DNA of 64,000 nt, from assembly GCF_900231835.1 (NCBI RefSeq), contig NZ_OCTN01000005.1, positions 215,269 to 279,268 of the forward strand, read 5' to 3'. A program made the translations under genes and the position numbers. This DNA comes from Pontivivens marinum. GTDB taxonomy: Bacteria; Pseudomonadota; Alphaproteobacteria; Rhodobacterales; Rhodobacteraceae. How positions within the stretch are numbered: position 1 is the stretch's first letter; each line of letters opens with the position of its first letter. The notes below the pieces were generated by a model that was given only the letters and a program-made list of their open reading frames with translations, made no database searches and had not been told where the DNA came from. This document shows, in pieces, positions 10,079-19,369 of this stretch.

Positions 10079-10145
10079 GCAGGCCCCATACGGGCCTGCC
10101 TAGACGACTTGCCGCCGGTTTCCCGAACGGGATTTGGGGAACCGG
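10079..10145 (+). terminator. Two hairpins between dctP and dctQ (attenuation or mRNA stability)
   Basis: The first hairpin is GCAGGCCC (10079-10086) with GGGCCTGC (10092-10099). The second pairs CCGGTTTCCC (10115-10124) with GGGGAACCGG (10136-10145), using one G-U pair. Neither is followed by a T-run. Such structures after a binding-protein gene commonly favour its expression over the membrane subunits. Confidence 0.5.
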
Positions 10146-10168
10146 TTTCAACCCGATGAGGACATATC

Positions 10169-10696
10169 ATGGCGCGCCTTCTTGACCGACTTTACGACTT
10201 CGCCGGATGGCTCGCCGCCATTGCTATCTTGATCATCTGCTGTGTGGTTTCCGCGCAAATCGGGCTGAACATCCTGGCCCGTATCGGGGGGCCTGCATGG
10301 TCATGGACGATCCCGTCCTATGCCGATTTTGCCGGTTTCGCGCTGGCCGCAGCATCCTTTCTGGCGCTGGCACATACGTTGCGGCGCGGGGGTCATATCC
10401 GCGTCAATCTGGTCACAGACCGCATGCGCCCCCGCGCGCGTTGGGGGGTGGAGCTGCTTACGCTGGCCCTGTCCACGCTGATGTCGGGCTATGCCACCTA
10501 TTACGTGATCCTACTGGTGATGGAGAGCGTGCATTACGGCGATCAATCCACGGGGATTATCGCGGTGCCGCTATGGATTCCGCAGCTTCCCGTCGCCATC
10601 GGTCTGGTCCTGCTGACCATCGCGCTGATCCACACCCTGGCTGAGAGTGTGATTGCCCGTGCGCCGGTTCTGACCGCCGACACGACCGAAGAATAA
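10169..10696 (+). CDS. TRAP transporter small permease, DctQ family
   Basis: This 175-aa membrane protein has four predicted transmembrane helices, at about residues 12-34, 48-70, 92-112 and 136-158. The DctQ-like pattern is present in the first cytoplasmic loop region, RRGGHIRVNLVTDRM, preceded by a helix containing FAGFALAAASFLALAHTL. The start ATG 10169 follows GATGAGGACATATC. It lies downstream of the hairpins after the receptor gene and 75 bases before the large permease, and so completes a standard three-part TRAP system. Confidence 0.88.
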   Translation: MARLLDRLYDFAGWLAAIAILIICCVVSAQIGLNILARIGGPAWSWTIPSYADFAGFALAAASFLALAHTLRRGGHIRVNLVTDRMRPRARWGVELLTLALSTLMSGYATYYVILLVMESVHYGDQSTGIIAVPLWIPQLPVAIGLVLLTIALIHTLAESVIARAPVLTADTTEE

Positions 10697-10771
10697 GGCC
10701 CCCGCCGCTCCAAACTATCCCCGCCGCAGGGAACACAGCCCGCGCCGCGCCCGACTGGAAAGCCCGACAGA

Positions 10772-12067
10772 ATGTCCGATCCGATAATTGCACTTGTCCT
10801 GCTCGCCCTGCTGCTGACCCTGCTTGCCAGTGGCATCTGGGTGGCTCTCGCACTGATGATGACGGCCTTTGTGGCCATTGTAGCCTTTTCCAACACGTCC
10901 GGCGGGTTGGTTCTGGCCACAACGATCTGGGGCCATTCCCACAGTTGGGCACTGGCCGCATTGCCGCTGTTCATCCTGATGGGAGAGATATTATTGCGAT
11001 CGCGGCTTAGTCAGGACATGTTTTCCGGCCTTGCCCCATGGCTGGGCCGTGCACCGGGGCGGTTGCTGCATGTGAACATTCTGGGCTGTGCGATCTTTGC
11101 TGCGGTGTCCGGTTCCTCCGCCGCGACGGCAGCAACTATTGGCCGGATGAGCGTACCTGAGCTGACAGATCGTGGTTATCCAGAGCGCTTGATCATCGGC
11201 ACCTTGGCCGGTTCCGCCACGCTGGGCCTGCTGATCCCGCCCTCGATCATCCTGATCGTTTACGGCGTCGCGACAGAGCAAAGCATCGCCCGCCTGTTCG
11301 TGGCCGGCATCTTGCCCGGTTTGATGCTGGTGCTGATGTTTGCGGCCTATGTGGCCGTGCGCGCCATTATGGACCCAGACCTAATCCCGCCCGCGCCACA
11401 GCGTGTTGCCCTGCGTGAAAAGCTGGCCGCGTCGCGTCGCCTGATCCCTGTTGTCCTGCTGATCGCGGGCGTCATCGGGTCGATCTATACCGGCGTTGCC
11501 TCACCCACCGACGCGGCGGCGCTTGGCGTGGTGCTGTCCATCGTGCTGGCCTTTTTCACCGGCGGGTTCGGGTTCGCACAGCTCAAGGAAGCCTTCATCT
11601 CCGCCACGCGGACATCGTGCATGATTGCGTTCATCCTGATTGGCGCGGCGTTCCTGTCGATCTCCATGGGCTTTACAGGGCTGCCGCGTAACCTAGCCGC
11701 ATGGATCGGGGGCTTTGGCCTGTCGCCCTATGCGTTGCTGGCCGCGCTGACTCTGTTCTTTATCGTGCTGGGGTGTTTTCTGGACGGGATTTCGGTGGTG
11801 GTGCTGACCACCTCGATCATCTTGCCAATGGTTGAGGCAGTGGGCATCGACCCCCTATGGTTCGGCATTTATCTGGTTATCGTGGTTGAGATGAGCCAGA
11901 TCACGCCGCCCGTTGGCTTTAACCTCTTCGTGATCCAAGGGCTGACAGGCATAGACATTCTGCGGGTGGCCCGTGCGGCACTGCCCTTCTTTATGTTGCT
12001 GCTGCTTGGCCTCGCGCTGATTGTTATCTTCCCCCAAATCGTGACATTGCTGCCAAACGCAATGTAG
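10772..12067 (+). CDS. TRAP transporter large permease, DctM family
   Basis: This 431-aa integral membrane protein has about twelve hydrophobic segments, the transport subunit of the TRAP system. Family features include GSSAATAATIGRMSVPEL near residues 110-130, then GLLIPPSIILIVYGVAT, and near the C-terminus GCFLDGISVVVLTTSI with EMSQITPPVGFNLFVIQG. The length is typical for DctM. It is followed after 14 bases by a BASS-like carrier gene, which makes a four-gene unit likely. Confidence 0.92.
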   Translation: MSDPIIALVLLALLLTLLASGIWVALALMMTAFVAIVAFSNTSGGLVLATTIWGHSHSWALAALPLFILMGEILLRSRLSQDMFSGLAPWLGRAPGRLLHVNILGCAIFAAVSGSSAATAATIGRMSVPELTDRGYPERLIIGTLAGSATLGLLIPPSIILIVYGVATEQSIARLFVAGILPGLMLVLMFAAYVAVRAIMDPDLIPPAPQRVALREKLAASRRLIPVVLLIAGVIGSIYTGVASPTDAAALGVVLSIVLAFFTGGFGFAQLKEAFISATRTSCMIAFILIGAAFLSISMGFTGLPRNLAAWIGGFGLSPYALLAALTLFFIVLGCFLDGISVVVLTTSIILPMVEAVGIDPLWFGIYLVIVVEMSQITPPVGFNLFVIQGLTGIDILRVARAALPFFMLLLLGLALIVIFPQIVTLLPNAM

Positions 12068-12081
12068 GCGGTGGGGCGAGT

Positions 12082-13020
12082 ATGAAGTTTCTGGAGGTTA
12101 TCGGCGCAAATGCGCGTTGGGTGATGGCAGGGGGGTGCGTGGCCGCGCTGTTCCTGCCATCGCTTTCAGCACTGCTACGCCCCGCCCTGCCCGCATTAGT
12201 CAGCGTGGTTCTCGCCGTCGCAATGACCCGCATTGATCTGGGGGCAATTGCACGCGGTGCCATCCGCCCGGCGCGCCTGTTCAGTTGGCTGGCGGCGGTT
12301 GTGCTGATGATGCCGGTCTCCGGAGCTTTGCTATGGGTGATCGGGCATCTGGTCCTGCCGCAGGACCGGTCCTTGTTGGTTTTATACGCCGCTGCCCCGC
12401 CCATCGCATCGGCCGCGGGCATCTGTTTTCTGATGCGCTATGACGCGCAACGCGCGGTCGAGGTTACAGCCACCGCGACATTGCTAACCCCGATCATCGG
12501 CCCACTGTTGCTGGCGCTGATGGTGCCTGACCTACCCGGGTTGGACCCTGTGCCGCTGGCCATACGGCTGAGCATGATTATCGCAGGCGGCGTTACGCTG
12601 GCCATCGCGGCAAAGGCGATCATCGGGCAGGAGCGAATCGCCGCCTCCGGCCGTCGTTTTGACGGGATCGCGGCCTGCATCATGGTGCTGTTTGTCATAC
12701 CGCTCTTTGACGGGGTGGGTGGCACGATCCTGAGCGATCCGCAAACCTCGCTGCGCATCCTCGCCCTGTGCTTTGTGCTGAATTTGGGCACTACAATCGC
12801 GGTTCTGAAATTGGGCGAGGGTCCGCTGGGCCGTGCGCGGGCCGGTGCCTATGGCGTGCTGTCAGGAAATCGCACGGTTGCGATATACCTTGCGGCATTG
12901 CCCTATGATCCGCACATGGCGCTGTTCGTCGCGCTGTACCAGTTCCCGATGTATCTGACGCCGCTGGCGCTTGATGCACTTGGCCTGAACAATCGCAACG
13001 AAGCGGTCACATCACCCTGA
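12082..13020 (+). CDS. Bile acid:sodium symporter-like (BASS) membrane protein
   Basis: This 312-aa protein has nine to ten hydrophobic helices and the general BASS/arsenite-permease pattern: a Pro-rich crossing region YAAAPPIASAAGICF near residue 110 and a C-terminal SGNRTVAIYLAALP motif near 270. Proteins of this superfamily are sodium-coupled organic-anion carriers. It follows dctM closely on the same strand, so it may handle the same or a related compound, or export a product of the oxoprolinase. The 3' end overlaps the convergent Hint/RTX gene by 14 bases. The substrate is unknown and the family call is moderate. Confidence 0.65.
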   Translation: MKFLEVIGANARWVMAGGCVAALFLPSLSALLRPALPALVSVVLAVAMTRIDLGAIARGAIRPARLFSWLAAVVLMMPVSGALLWVIGHLVLPQDRSLLVLYAAAPPIASAAGICFLMRYDAQRAVEVTATATLLTPIIGPLLLALMVPDLPGLDPVPLAIRLSMIIAGGVTLAIAAKAIIGQERIAASGRRFDGIAACIMVLFVIPLFDGVGGTILSDPQTSLRILALCFVLNLGTTIAVLKLGEGPLGRARAGAYGVLSGNRTVAIYLAALPYDPHMALFVALYQFPMYLTPLALDALGLNNRNEAVTSP

Positions 13021-15364
13021 GCCAACGCGCCTCATCCCGTGCCAACATATTGCGAGCGGGTGTGAATGATTTGAGGTCGGGGAACAGCTCCTGCACCTCG
13101 GCGCGGGCCTCAGGCGTTAAGCCCGACAGCGCCTGATCGCCGGGGAACAGAGTTTCGGTCCATAGGCCATCCGCACGGATCACCTCATGCCCCTCACACA
13201 TCAAATGTAGGTAACTGACCGGTCCCGGTTCGCAGCGCGTCACCGTATCACCATTTATCAGGCCAACAGCCGGTGCCAGTGCCTCGGACTCACCTGTCAT
13301 CAGCGCCAGCTTTAGCCCCGACAACAAAATGCGATGCTGTGGCGAAACCACCATATCACGGTTGGGGCAATCAGGGCCCAGCGCACCGCGGCTGATGTGG
13401 ATCGGGGCCAGTTGCGGCTTTGCCTCAACTTCATCCTGCCGCAGGTCGCGACGGCCGACCCAAACCAAGGGGCGAATGCCGTTATCCCGCGTCGCCACCA
13501 GATCACCGGGCTGCAACGACTCCACCTTACGCAGGCCCGTTGGCGTCACGATCATCGTGCCGGGGGTAAAGCAGATGACGTTCGTATTATCATAGGTCAG
13601 GTCATCCGGCGCGACGCCTGTTAGCTGCAAGCCGCCCGCTGAATCCAGCACGCCATCCGCCGCATCATCGCGCAGCGCATTAATCGCCAAACCAAAATTG
13701 GTGCCATTAGCGGCATTATAAGCCGCCAATGTCCCTGAATTATAGAACGCCGACAAATCAACGAAATCGTTGTTGGTCTGGTCATCATCGTCGATGTTCT
13801 GACCGGTCGCTGTGTTAAAGTCGGTGATGATATCCGGCGTGCCATCCGCGATGAAAACGTCGAAGCCGTCACCGCCGGTCAGCGTATCTGTACCCGCACC
13901 ACCGTCCAGCGTGTCGTTACCGGCACCGCCGGTTATCACGTCGTTGCCGTTACCACCCGTCATCGAGTCGTCGCCAGCACCACCGTCGATCTGGTCGGCA
14001 CCGCCGCCGCCATTAATCGTGTCGTTACCGCCTAGGCCGTAGATAGTATCCGCACCGCCACCGCCATCGATGCTGTCAGCCTCACCCACATCCGCATTCG
14101 GGATGGTGGTGAAATAGATGTCAGTGATCGTCGCCGCTTGGTTCGAGGAACCCGCATTCTCATAATCGATTTCGATACGCGCAACCGGGCCGCCAACGGT
14201 AACCAGTATCGAACCCGCTGCATCCGCATTGCCTGTACCGGTATTGCCCAGCGCCTGATCCACGCCGGTAAATCCGTCGCCGGATGTATCGCTCAACGTT
14301 GGACCGGCGGTGCCACCACCACCCGAGACGAGGGTTACAGCGATCCGGTTTCCATCCGCATCATAAGCGCGAACCGTAACCTGATCCTGAAATCCTGCGC
14401 CACCAGCCGTATCAATATCGTTGATACGGAACTGCACATCAGAAACCTCATCCTCCAACGTGGCCGTTGTGGAGGAGAAGTTGATTGTCAGGACAGATGT
14501 GTTCGCATCCGCGCCTGAGCGTGTGCCGTATAGCTGACCCGAGGAGTTCGCATTGATCGCGCCAGTATCACCAACATCAATGCCGTTGGTGTACTGGTTG
14601 CTGTTCTGGAATGTGACATCGCGGCCATTGGCCTCCTCGTCATAATCCAGTGATACATTGATACCGCCCAAGTTTTGCGAAGCAAAACCGGTCTGATCTG
14701 CCGAGGCAAGCACATCCTCGTCATCAATCGCGCTGCCATCGCCCGATGGATCAGGAAGCTGCGACCACTCAAAAACCTGCCGCGTAGGCTCATCACCATC
14801 GCCATAGATGACATCCGCACCGCCGCGCCCCAGAATCGTATCAGAGCCGGAGCCGCCATATAGCGTATCCGCGCTGTTCGAGCCGGTAATGCTGTCATTG
14901 CCATCGCCGCCTAGCACGGTGCGAGGCCCCGCATCGTCGAGCGTTATTGTGTCATTGCCCTGCGCCGACACGTCCGAATAGTTGAAACCCGCGCTCGAAA
15001 CGCCCGAGGCAGACCACGACCCGCCTTCGGCCAGCGTGCCCGTGCCAGATTCAGGAATGAAAAAGGCGTAATTGGTGCCGCCCGAGGTGAAGATATTGTA
15101 AACGCCAGTTAGGGTGGTTCCACCAACGGTGAACGTTGCTTCGCCAGACTGCCACTCATTCGTGTAGGTGCCATCGACCGATGAACCGGATAGGCTGAAT
15201 TGCTGATTGGTGTCTGTATTGGTATTGGCAGATCCACCAGTGGCGGACGTAAACGTATTATCGGTCGCGTTATCGACCAGCGTAATCGTAACGCCAGCAT
15301 CCTCGACCAAGCCTGTAGCGAGGTTAAGAACGTACCCATTACCGTAGCTGTAATTACTCGCCAT
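13007..15364 (-). CDS. Secreted RTX-repeat protein with C-terminal Hint domain
   Basis: This 785-aa, acidic, Ser/Thr/Asn/Gly-rich protein has no N-terminal signal peptide. Two blocks of RTX-like nonapeptides (GGxGxDxLx) are visible: about residues 150-195 (GGDGNDSITG, YGGSGSDTILGRGG) and about 435-510 (GGGADTIYGLGGNDTING and following). The last ~190 residues form a Hint (hedgehog/intein) domain beginning CFTPGTMIVTPTG, with the VVSPQHRILL block. Such proteins are common in Rhodobacterales and are thought to be type I secreted. ATG 15364 sits directly behind GGGGGTGAGA. No HlyB/HlyD exporter is nearby. A paralogue lies at 40570-42030. Confidence 0.85.
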   Translation of the reverse strand: MASNYSYGNGYVLNLATGLVEDAGVTITLVDNATDNTFTSATGGSANTNTDTNQQFSLSGSSVDGTYTNEWQSGEATFTVGGTTLTGVYNIFTSGGTNYAFFIPESGTGTLAEGGSWSASGVSSAGFNYSDVSAQGNDTITLDDAGPRTVLGGDGNDSITGSNSADTLYGGSGSDTILGRGGADVIYGDGDEPTRQVFEWSQLPDPSGDGSAIDDEDVLASADQTGFASQNLGGINVSLDYDEEANGRDVTFQNSNQYTNGIDVGDTGAINANSSGQLYGTRSGADANTSVLTINFSSTTATLEDEVSDVQFRINDIDTAGGAGFQDQVTVRAYDADGNRIAVTLVSGGGGTAGPTLSDTSGDGFTGVDQALGNTGTGNADAAGSILVTVGGPVARIEIDYENAGSSNQAATITDIYFTTIPNADVGEADSIDGGGGADTIYGLGGNDTINGGGGADQIDGGAGDDSMTGGNGNDVITGGAGNDTLDGGAGTDTLTGGDGFDVFIADGTPDIITDFNTATGQNIDDDDQTNNDFVDLSAFYNSGTLAAYNAANGTNFGLAINALRDDAADGVLDSAGGLQLTGVAPDDLTYDNTNVICFTPGTMIVTPTGLRKVESLQPGDLVATRDNGIRPLVWVGRRDLRQDEVEAKPQLAPIHISRGALGPDCPNRDMVVSPQHRILLSGLKLALMTGESEALAPAVGLINGDTVTRCEPGPVSYLHLMCEGHEVIRADGLWTETLFPGDQALSGLTPEARAEVQELFPDLKSFTPARNMLARDEARWLRVM

Positions 15365-15641
15365 TCTCACCCCCCCCGTGATTTAGGCTTCAGTCATCAC
15401 ATTCCCATAACCACCTAGAACTCCCTCTGCGGCAGTCAACGGCCAGCACATATTGATGCACATTATCCCGCTGTCTTTGCCCTTGTTTAGTATGAAACAT
15501 TCCCCAACCGACCTCCAGCCCTATGACGTTAGGGCATTAGTAGAGTCAGTAGCCCCAATGGCCTGAAAAGGGAAAATAAACCGCTGAAATATACGTTTGA
15601 GACCATTTACAGCATCAAATGGCCCCAAACTCGTCGCAATT

Positions 15642-18020
15642 TTACATAGATTGGTGTGAAATCTGCCTGTCGCCCGCCGTCAACATTGCGACCGATTCGG
15701 CTAAAGCATTCCGATCTATGCGGAAATGTCGATACAAATCGCCAATTGTACCCGTCTGGCCAAAATGCTCGACCCCGTGCGGAATGGTGCGATGACCTGC
15801 AACCGCGCCCAGCCAGCTTAGCGTTGCGGGATGCCCGTCAATCACGGTGACAAGGGCGCATTCGCGGGGCAATTCACCGAGCAGCGTCTCGATATGGCTC
15901 TTAGCATCTGCGTTGCCACGGGCGCGATCACGTTGCGCCGCAGTCCACCCCGCGTTCAGACGATCAGCGGAGGTTACTGCCAGCACGCCCACATCACGCC
16001 GGTATTCCCCGATCATACCGGCAGCCGCAATCGCCTCATCCGCGACGGCGCCCTGATAGGCGATCACAACCGAGCAATTCGGGCCGGGTTTGCGCAGCCA
16101 ATAGGCCCCGTCGATGGCCCCCTGCCGGAAATCGTCGTTCACGCGGCGCACGGGCTGCTCCAGCGGCTTGGTCGTCAGGCGCAGATAGACAGAGCCACCG
16201 GTTTCATCCCGCAGCCATGTCCGCTCATCCGGATCGCCCTCACCATCGCGCTGAACATAGTCAAAGGCCCAGCCCATGATGACCGCCAGCTCGTCCACAA
16301 AGGCAGGCTCAAACGCGGCGAGGCCATCCTGACTCATCCCGATCAGCGGCGACCCGATGGACTGATGCGCCCCCCCCTCAGGCGCGAGGGTCACGCCGGA
16401 CGGGGTGCCGACCAGCAGAAAGCGCGCATCCTGATAGCAGGCATAGTTCAGCGCATCCAAACCACGGGCCACAAACGGATCATACACCGTGCCAACGGGG
16501 ATCAAGCGTTTGCCGAACAGCGAATGGCTCAACCCTGCGGCGCCCAGCAGCAGCATCAGGTTCATCTCCGCGATGCCCAGCTCAATATGCTGCCCCTCGG
16601 GTGTGAACTCCCATTTCGCGGTGGAGGGGATGTTCTCGTTTATGAACGTGTCATCCTGCGGGGTGCGGGCGAACAGCTTACGCCGGTTCACCCATGGGCC
16701 CAGGCTGGTGGTGCCCGTTACATCGGGCGACATCGTGACGATCCGATCCGCCAGTGCGCTGTTCCCCTTGGACAGGGTATCGAGGATCTTGCCAAACGCG
16801 GTCTGGGTGGACACCTCGCGGTCGCTGGCCATCTCAATCGCGGGAACTGGCAATTTATCATCGGTAAAGCGGCGGCGTCCCTTGGCAAAGAACGGAGCGG
16901 CGTCCAGAAACTTTTGCAACACCTCAGGATCAGAAACAGTGGCGAACTTCTCCCACTCCTGCCCTGCCGGAACGCCCATGTGGTCTTGCCACGCGGCCAT
17001 CTGCGTCTTGTTCATCAGGCCGCCATGGTTGTCCTTGTGTCCCGCAATCGGCGTGCCCCAGCCCTTGATCGTATAGGCGAGGAAGCAAACAGGGCGGTCA
17101 TGGTCGATGCTGGCAAAGGTGTCGGCCATCGTCTGCACGCAGTTCCCGCCAAGGTTTTCCATCAGCGCGGCCAGTTCCTCATCCGTGCGCCGCTCAATTA
17201 GATCGGTCACATCGCCCTGATCGCCCAGCGCATCCATCAGACGCTTGCGCCACACGGCACCGCCCATAAAGGTCAGTGCGGAATAGAGCTGGTTCGGGCA
17301 GTCATCGATCCACTCACGCAGTTTCTCGCCGCCCGGTTCCTGAAATGCGGCACGTTGCAGCACACCATATTTGATCCGCACCACATCCCAACCAAAGGCA
17401 TCAAAGATCTGCTCAACCCGTTTAAACAGCCCCTCGCGCACGATCCCGTCCAGCGATTGACGGTTATAATCAATGATCCACCACGTATTACGCAGGTCGT
17501 TTTTCCACCCCTCCTGCAAGCATTCGTAGATATTGCCCTCGTCCAGTTCGGCATCCCCAACCAGCGCCACCATGCGGCCCTGTGGAATATCCGCGCCCCA
17601 GCTTTTCGCCGCGATATAATCCTGCACCAGCGATGCAAACGACGTGATCGCCACGCCCAACCCGACCGAGCCGGTCGAGAAATCAACATCGTCGATATCC
17701 TTGGTTCGCGAGGGATAGGACTGCACACCGCCTAGCCCGCGAAAGGCCTCCATCTTTTCCCGCGTTTGATTGCCCATCAGGTACTGGATCGCGTGAAAAA
17801 TCGGCGAGGCATGGGGCTTTACCGCCACCCGATCCTCTGGCCGCAGCGCCGAGAAATACAGCGCCGTCATAATCGACACCATAGACGCGGAGGACGCCTG
17901 ATGCCCGCCAATCTTGATCCCGTCTTCCTTTGCCCGCAGATGGTTCGCATTGTGAATCATCCAGTGCGACAGCCACAGCAAACGTTGCTCAACGGTCTTG
18001 AGATGCTGGTTCGTGCTCAT
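15642..18020 (-). CDS. AceE-like homodimeric 2-oxoacid dehydrogenase E1 / transketolase-family protein
   Basis: This 792-aa thiamine-diphosphate enzyme resembles homodimeric pyruvate dehydrogenase E1. The N-terminal LSHWMIHNANHLRAKEDG with IGGHQASSASMVSIMTALYF parallels AceE, and the TPP-Mg motif is GDAELDEGNIYECLQEGWKNDL. It is shorter than AceE (about 890 residues), and no E2 or E3 gene is beside it. The start ATG 18020 is 121 bases from a divergent Lrp-type regulator, which probably controls it. It likely acts on a branched or aromatic 2-oxo acid, or as a stand-alone carboligase/decarboxylase; the substrate is uncertain. Confidence 0.8.
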   Translation of the reverse strand: MSTNQHLKTVEQRLLWLSHWMIHNANHLRAKEDGIKIGGHQASSASMVSIMTALYFSALRPEDRVAVKPHASPIFHAIQYLMGNQTREKMEAFRGLGGVQSYPSRTKDIDDVDFSTGSVGLGVAITSFASLVQDYIAAKSWGADIPQGRMVALVGDAELDEGNIYECLQEGWKNDLRNTWWIIDYNRQSLDGIVREGLFKRVEQIFDAFGWDVVRIKYGVLQRAAFQEPGGEKLREWIDDCPNQLYSALTFMGGAVWRKRLMDALGDQGDVTDLIERRTDEELAALMENLGGNCVQTMADTFASIDHDRPVCFLAYTIKGWGTPIAGHKDNHGGLMNKTQMAAWQDHMGVPAGQEWEKFATVSDPEVLQKFLDAAPFFAKGRRRFTDDKLPVPAIEMASDREVSTQTAFGKILDTLSKGNSALADRIVTMSPDVTGTTSLGPWVNRRKLFARTPQDDTFINENIPSTAKWEFTPEGQHIELGIAEMNLMLLLGAAGLSHSLFGKRLIPVGTVYDPFVARGLDALNYACYQDARFLLVGTPSGVTLAPEGGAHQSIGSPLIGMSQDGLAAFEPAFVDELAVIMGWAFDYVQRDGEGDPDERTWLRDETGGSVYLRLTTKPLEQPVRRVNDDFRQGAIDGAYWLRKPGPNCSVVIAYQGAVADEAIAAAGMIGEYRRDVGVLAVTSADRLNAGWTAAQRDRARGNADAKSHIETLLGELPRECALVTVIDGHPATLSWLGAVAGHRTIPHGVEHFGQTGTIGDLYRHFRIDRNALAESVAMLTAGDRQISHQSM

Positions 18021-18113
18021 ATCGGTCTATCCTTGGGCTGCCGCAATCAACCACCGATACCACTACGTGCGCGCTACTTTCTTGCAATTCGAACTGTGAT
18101 CCGCCCATAATTT

Positions 18114-18138
18114 AGCATGATCCACTACATGATATGCT
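18114..18138. promoter_or_regulatory. Candidate Lrp-type operator
   Basis: AGCAT (18114-18118) and ATGCT (18134-18138) form an inverted repeat enclosing two direct ATGAT copies, just before the lrp-like start at 18142. Placement between the regulator and its divergent target fits autoregulation. The match is short. Confidence 0.3.
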
Positions 18139-18141
18139 CAA

Positions 18142-18612
18142 ATGGCTGAAAACACCTCTCTGGATGAGATCGACATCCGAATCCTGCGCGAACTGTCCCG
18201 CGATGGCCGGATCAGTGCCGCCGATCTGGCACAGCGTGTGGGGTTGAGCGCGACCCCCGTCATCCGCCGCCTGCGTCGGCTTGAGGATAGCGGCGTCGTC
18301 AGCGGCTATACCGCCCTGATTGACGAGACGGCTCTGGGTTATTCCATGTCGGTCTTTGTCTCGGTCAAACTGGACCGGCAGGTGGACGGGGCCATGCGCC
18401 GGTTCGAGGCCGCAATCCTGACCCTGCCCGAGGTGGTAGATTGCTGGCTGATGACCGGCAATCGCGATTACCTGCTGCGTATCGCCGTAACAGGGCTAAA
18501 GGAATTCGAGGCCCTGATGATCGAGCGTCTGGTCAAGATCGAGAGCGTCGCCTCCATCGAATCCTCGATCCCCATCCGCCGCGTAAAATCCGGTATCGCC
18601 CGCAGCCCCTAA
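18142..18612 (+). CDS. Lrp/AsnC family transcriptional regulator
   Basis: This 156-aa protein has an N-terminal winged helix-turn-helix (LDEIDIRILRELSRDGRISAADLAQRVGLS, residues 6-35) and a C-terminal RAM ligand-binding domain with MTGNRDYLLRIAVTGLKEFE near residues 112-132. This is the standard Lrp/AsnC layout and length. Members sense amino acids or 2-oxo-acid metabolites as octamers. Its divergent placement beside the AceE-like E1 gene suggests it controls that gene, as BkdR and MdeR control their dehydrogenase or lyase operons. The effector is unknown. Confidence 0.92.
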   Translation: MAENTSLDEIDIRILRELSRDGRISAADLAQRVGLSATPVIRRLRRLEDSGVVSGYTALIDETALGYSMSVFVSVKLDRQVDGAMRRFEAAILTLPEVVDCWLMTGNRDYLLRIAVTGLKEFEALMIERLVKIESVASIESSIPIRRVKSGIARSP

Positions 18613-18671
18613 TCCCCAATGACAGATGCGCGACCCGCCGCTACGCTATCCGCAACAGAGAGGGTAACGCG

Positions 18672-18989
18672 ATGTGTGGCAACAGCAGGGGAACGGCCAT
18701 TCCAACCGTTCAGATCGACAATAAACGCACCCGCGTTACCGAATGGCGCTTTCCTGCGCGGGGCGACAATACTGGCTGGCACAAACACGCCTATGACTAC
18801 GTGGTCGTGCCGCTGTTCACCGGAGTGCTGGAAATCGAGACCCCAGATGGCAAACGCATCACCGCGCAAATGACCCATGGCGTGCCCTATTACCGGAATC
18901 TGGGCGTCGAACATGACGTCATTAACGGCAATGATTTTGAATGTGCCTTTGTCGAGATCGAGCTTCTGGAACAGGCGGCTTCAGCATGA
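18672..18989 (+). CDS. Small cupin-domain protein
   Basis: This 105-aa protein is a single cupin barrel. The first metal-binding motif is GDNTGWHKHAYDYVVVPLFTG (residues ~32-52) with His at the expected sites; the second half ends with NLGVEHDVINGNDFECAFVEIE. The start ATG 18672 has GAGAGGGTAACG upstream. The stop overlaps the next gene by ATGA, so the two are probably translated together. Many such small cupins are metal-dependent isomerases, dioxygenases or ligand sensors; nothing here allows a reaction to be named. Confidence 0.82.
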   Translation: MCGNSRGTAIPTVQIDNKRTRVTEWRFPARGDNTGWHKHAYDYVVVPLFTGVLEIETPDGKRITAQMTHGVPYYRNLGVEHDVINGNDFECAFVEIELLEQAASA

Positions 18990-19369
18990 CGCATCAGGGA
19001 TCATGCCTGTGCGGGGCAATCCGCTTTACCGTCTCGGGCGAGTTGCCAGCCCCGAATGCCTGCCATTGCACGCAGTGCCGCAAACAATCGGGGCATTACT
19101 GGGCCTCGATCGACATTGCGCGGGACCGGCTACAGCTACAGGATGACGCACAATTGCGGTGGTATCAGGCCTCGGCCAAGGTTCGGCGCGGCTTTTGCGG
19201 CACCTGCGGCTCGTTCCTGTTCTGGGATCCCATCGGTGGCGCGGCAACGGCGGTTGCTATGGGCGCCTTTGATGGCCCCACCCAGACCAAGCTGGCGCTA
19301 CATATCTTTACCGATGATAAGGGCGATTATTACGACATCACCGATGGGCTGCCACAGAACCGGCACTAG
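18986..19369 (+). CDS. GFA/CENP-V family zinc protein
   Basis: This 127-aa protein belongs to the family once called glutathione-dependent formaldehyde-activating enzyme. The Zn-binding cysteines are clear: GSCLCGAIRF at residues ~5-14, ACHCTQCRKQSG at ~25-36 and GFCGTCGSFLFW at ~68-79. ATG 18986 overlaps the cupin stop. The 3' end overlaps the convergent DeoR gene by four bases. Family members are mostly uncharacterised, and catalytic formaldehyde activation is doubtful for many. Confidence 0.88.
   Translation: MTHQGSCLCGAIRFTVSGELPAPNACHCTQCRKQSGHYWASIDIARDRLQLQDDAQLRWYQASAKVRRGFCGTCGSFLFWDPIGGAATAVAMGAFDGPTQTKLALHIFTDDKGDYYDITDGLPQNRH

Noticed and set aside
15831..17201. 456-codon plus-strand frame within the AceE-like gene
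   Set aside because: The opposite strand encodes a recognisable TPP enzyme over the whole interval.
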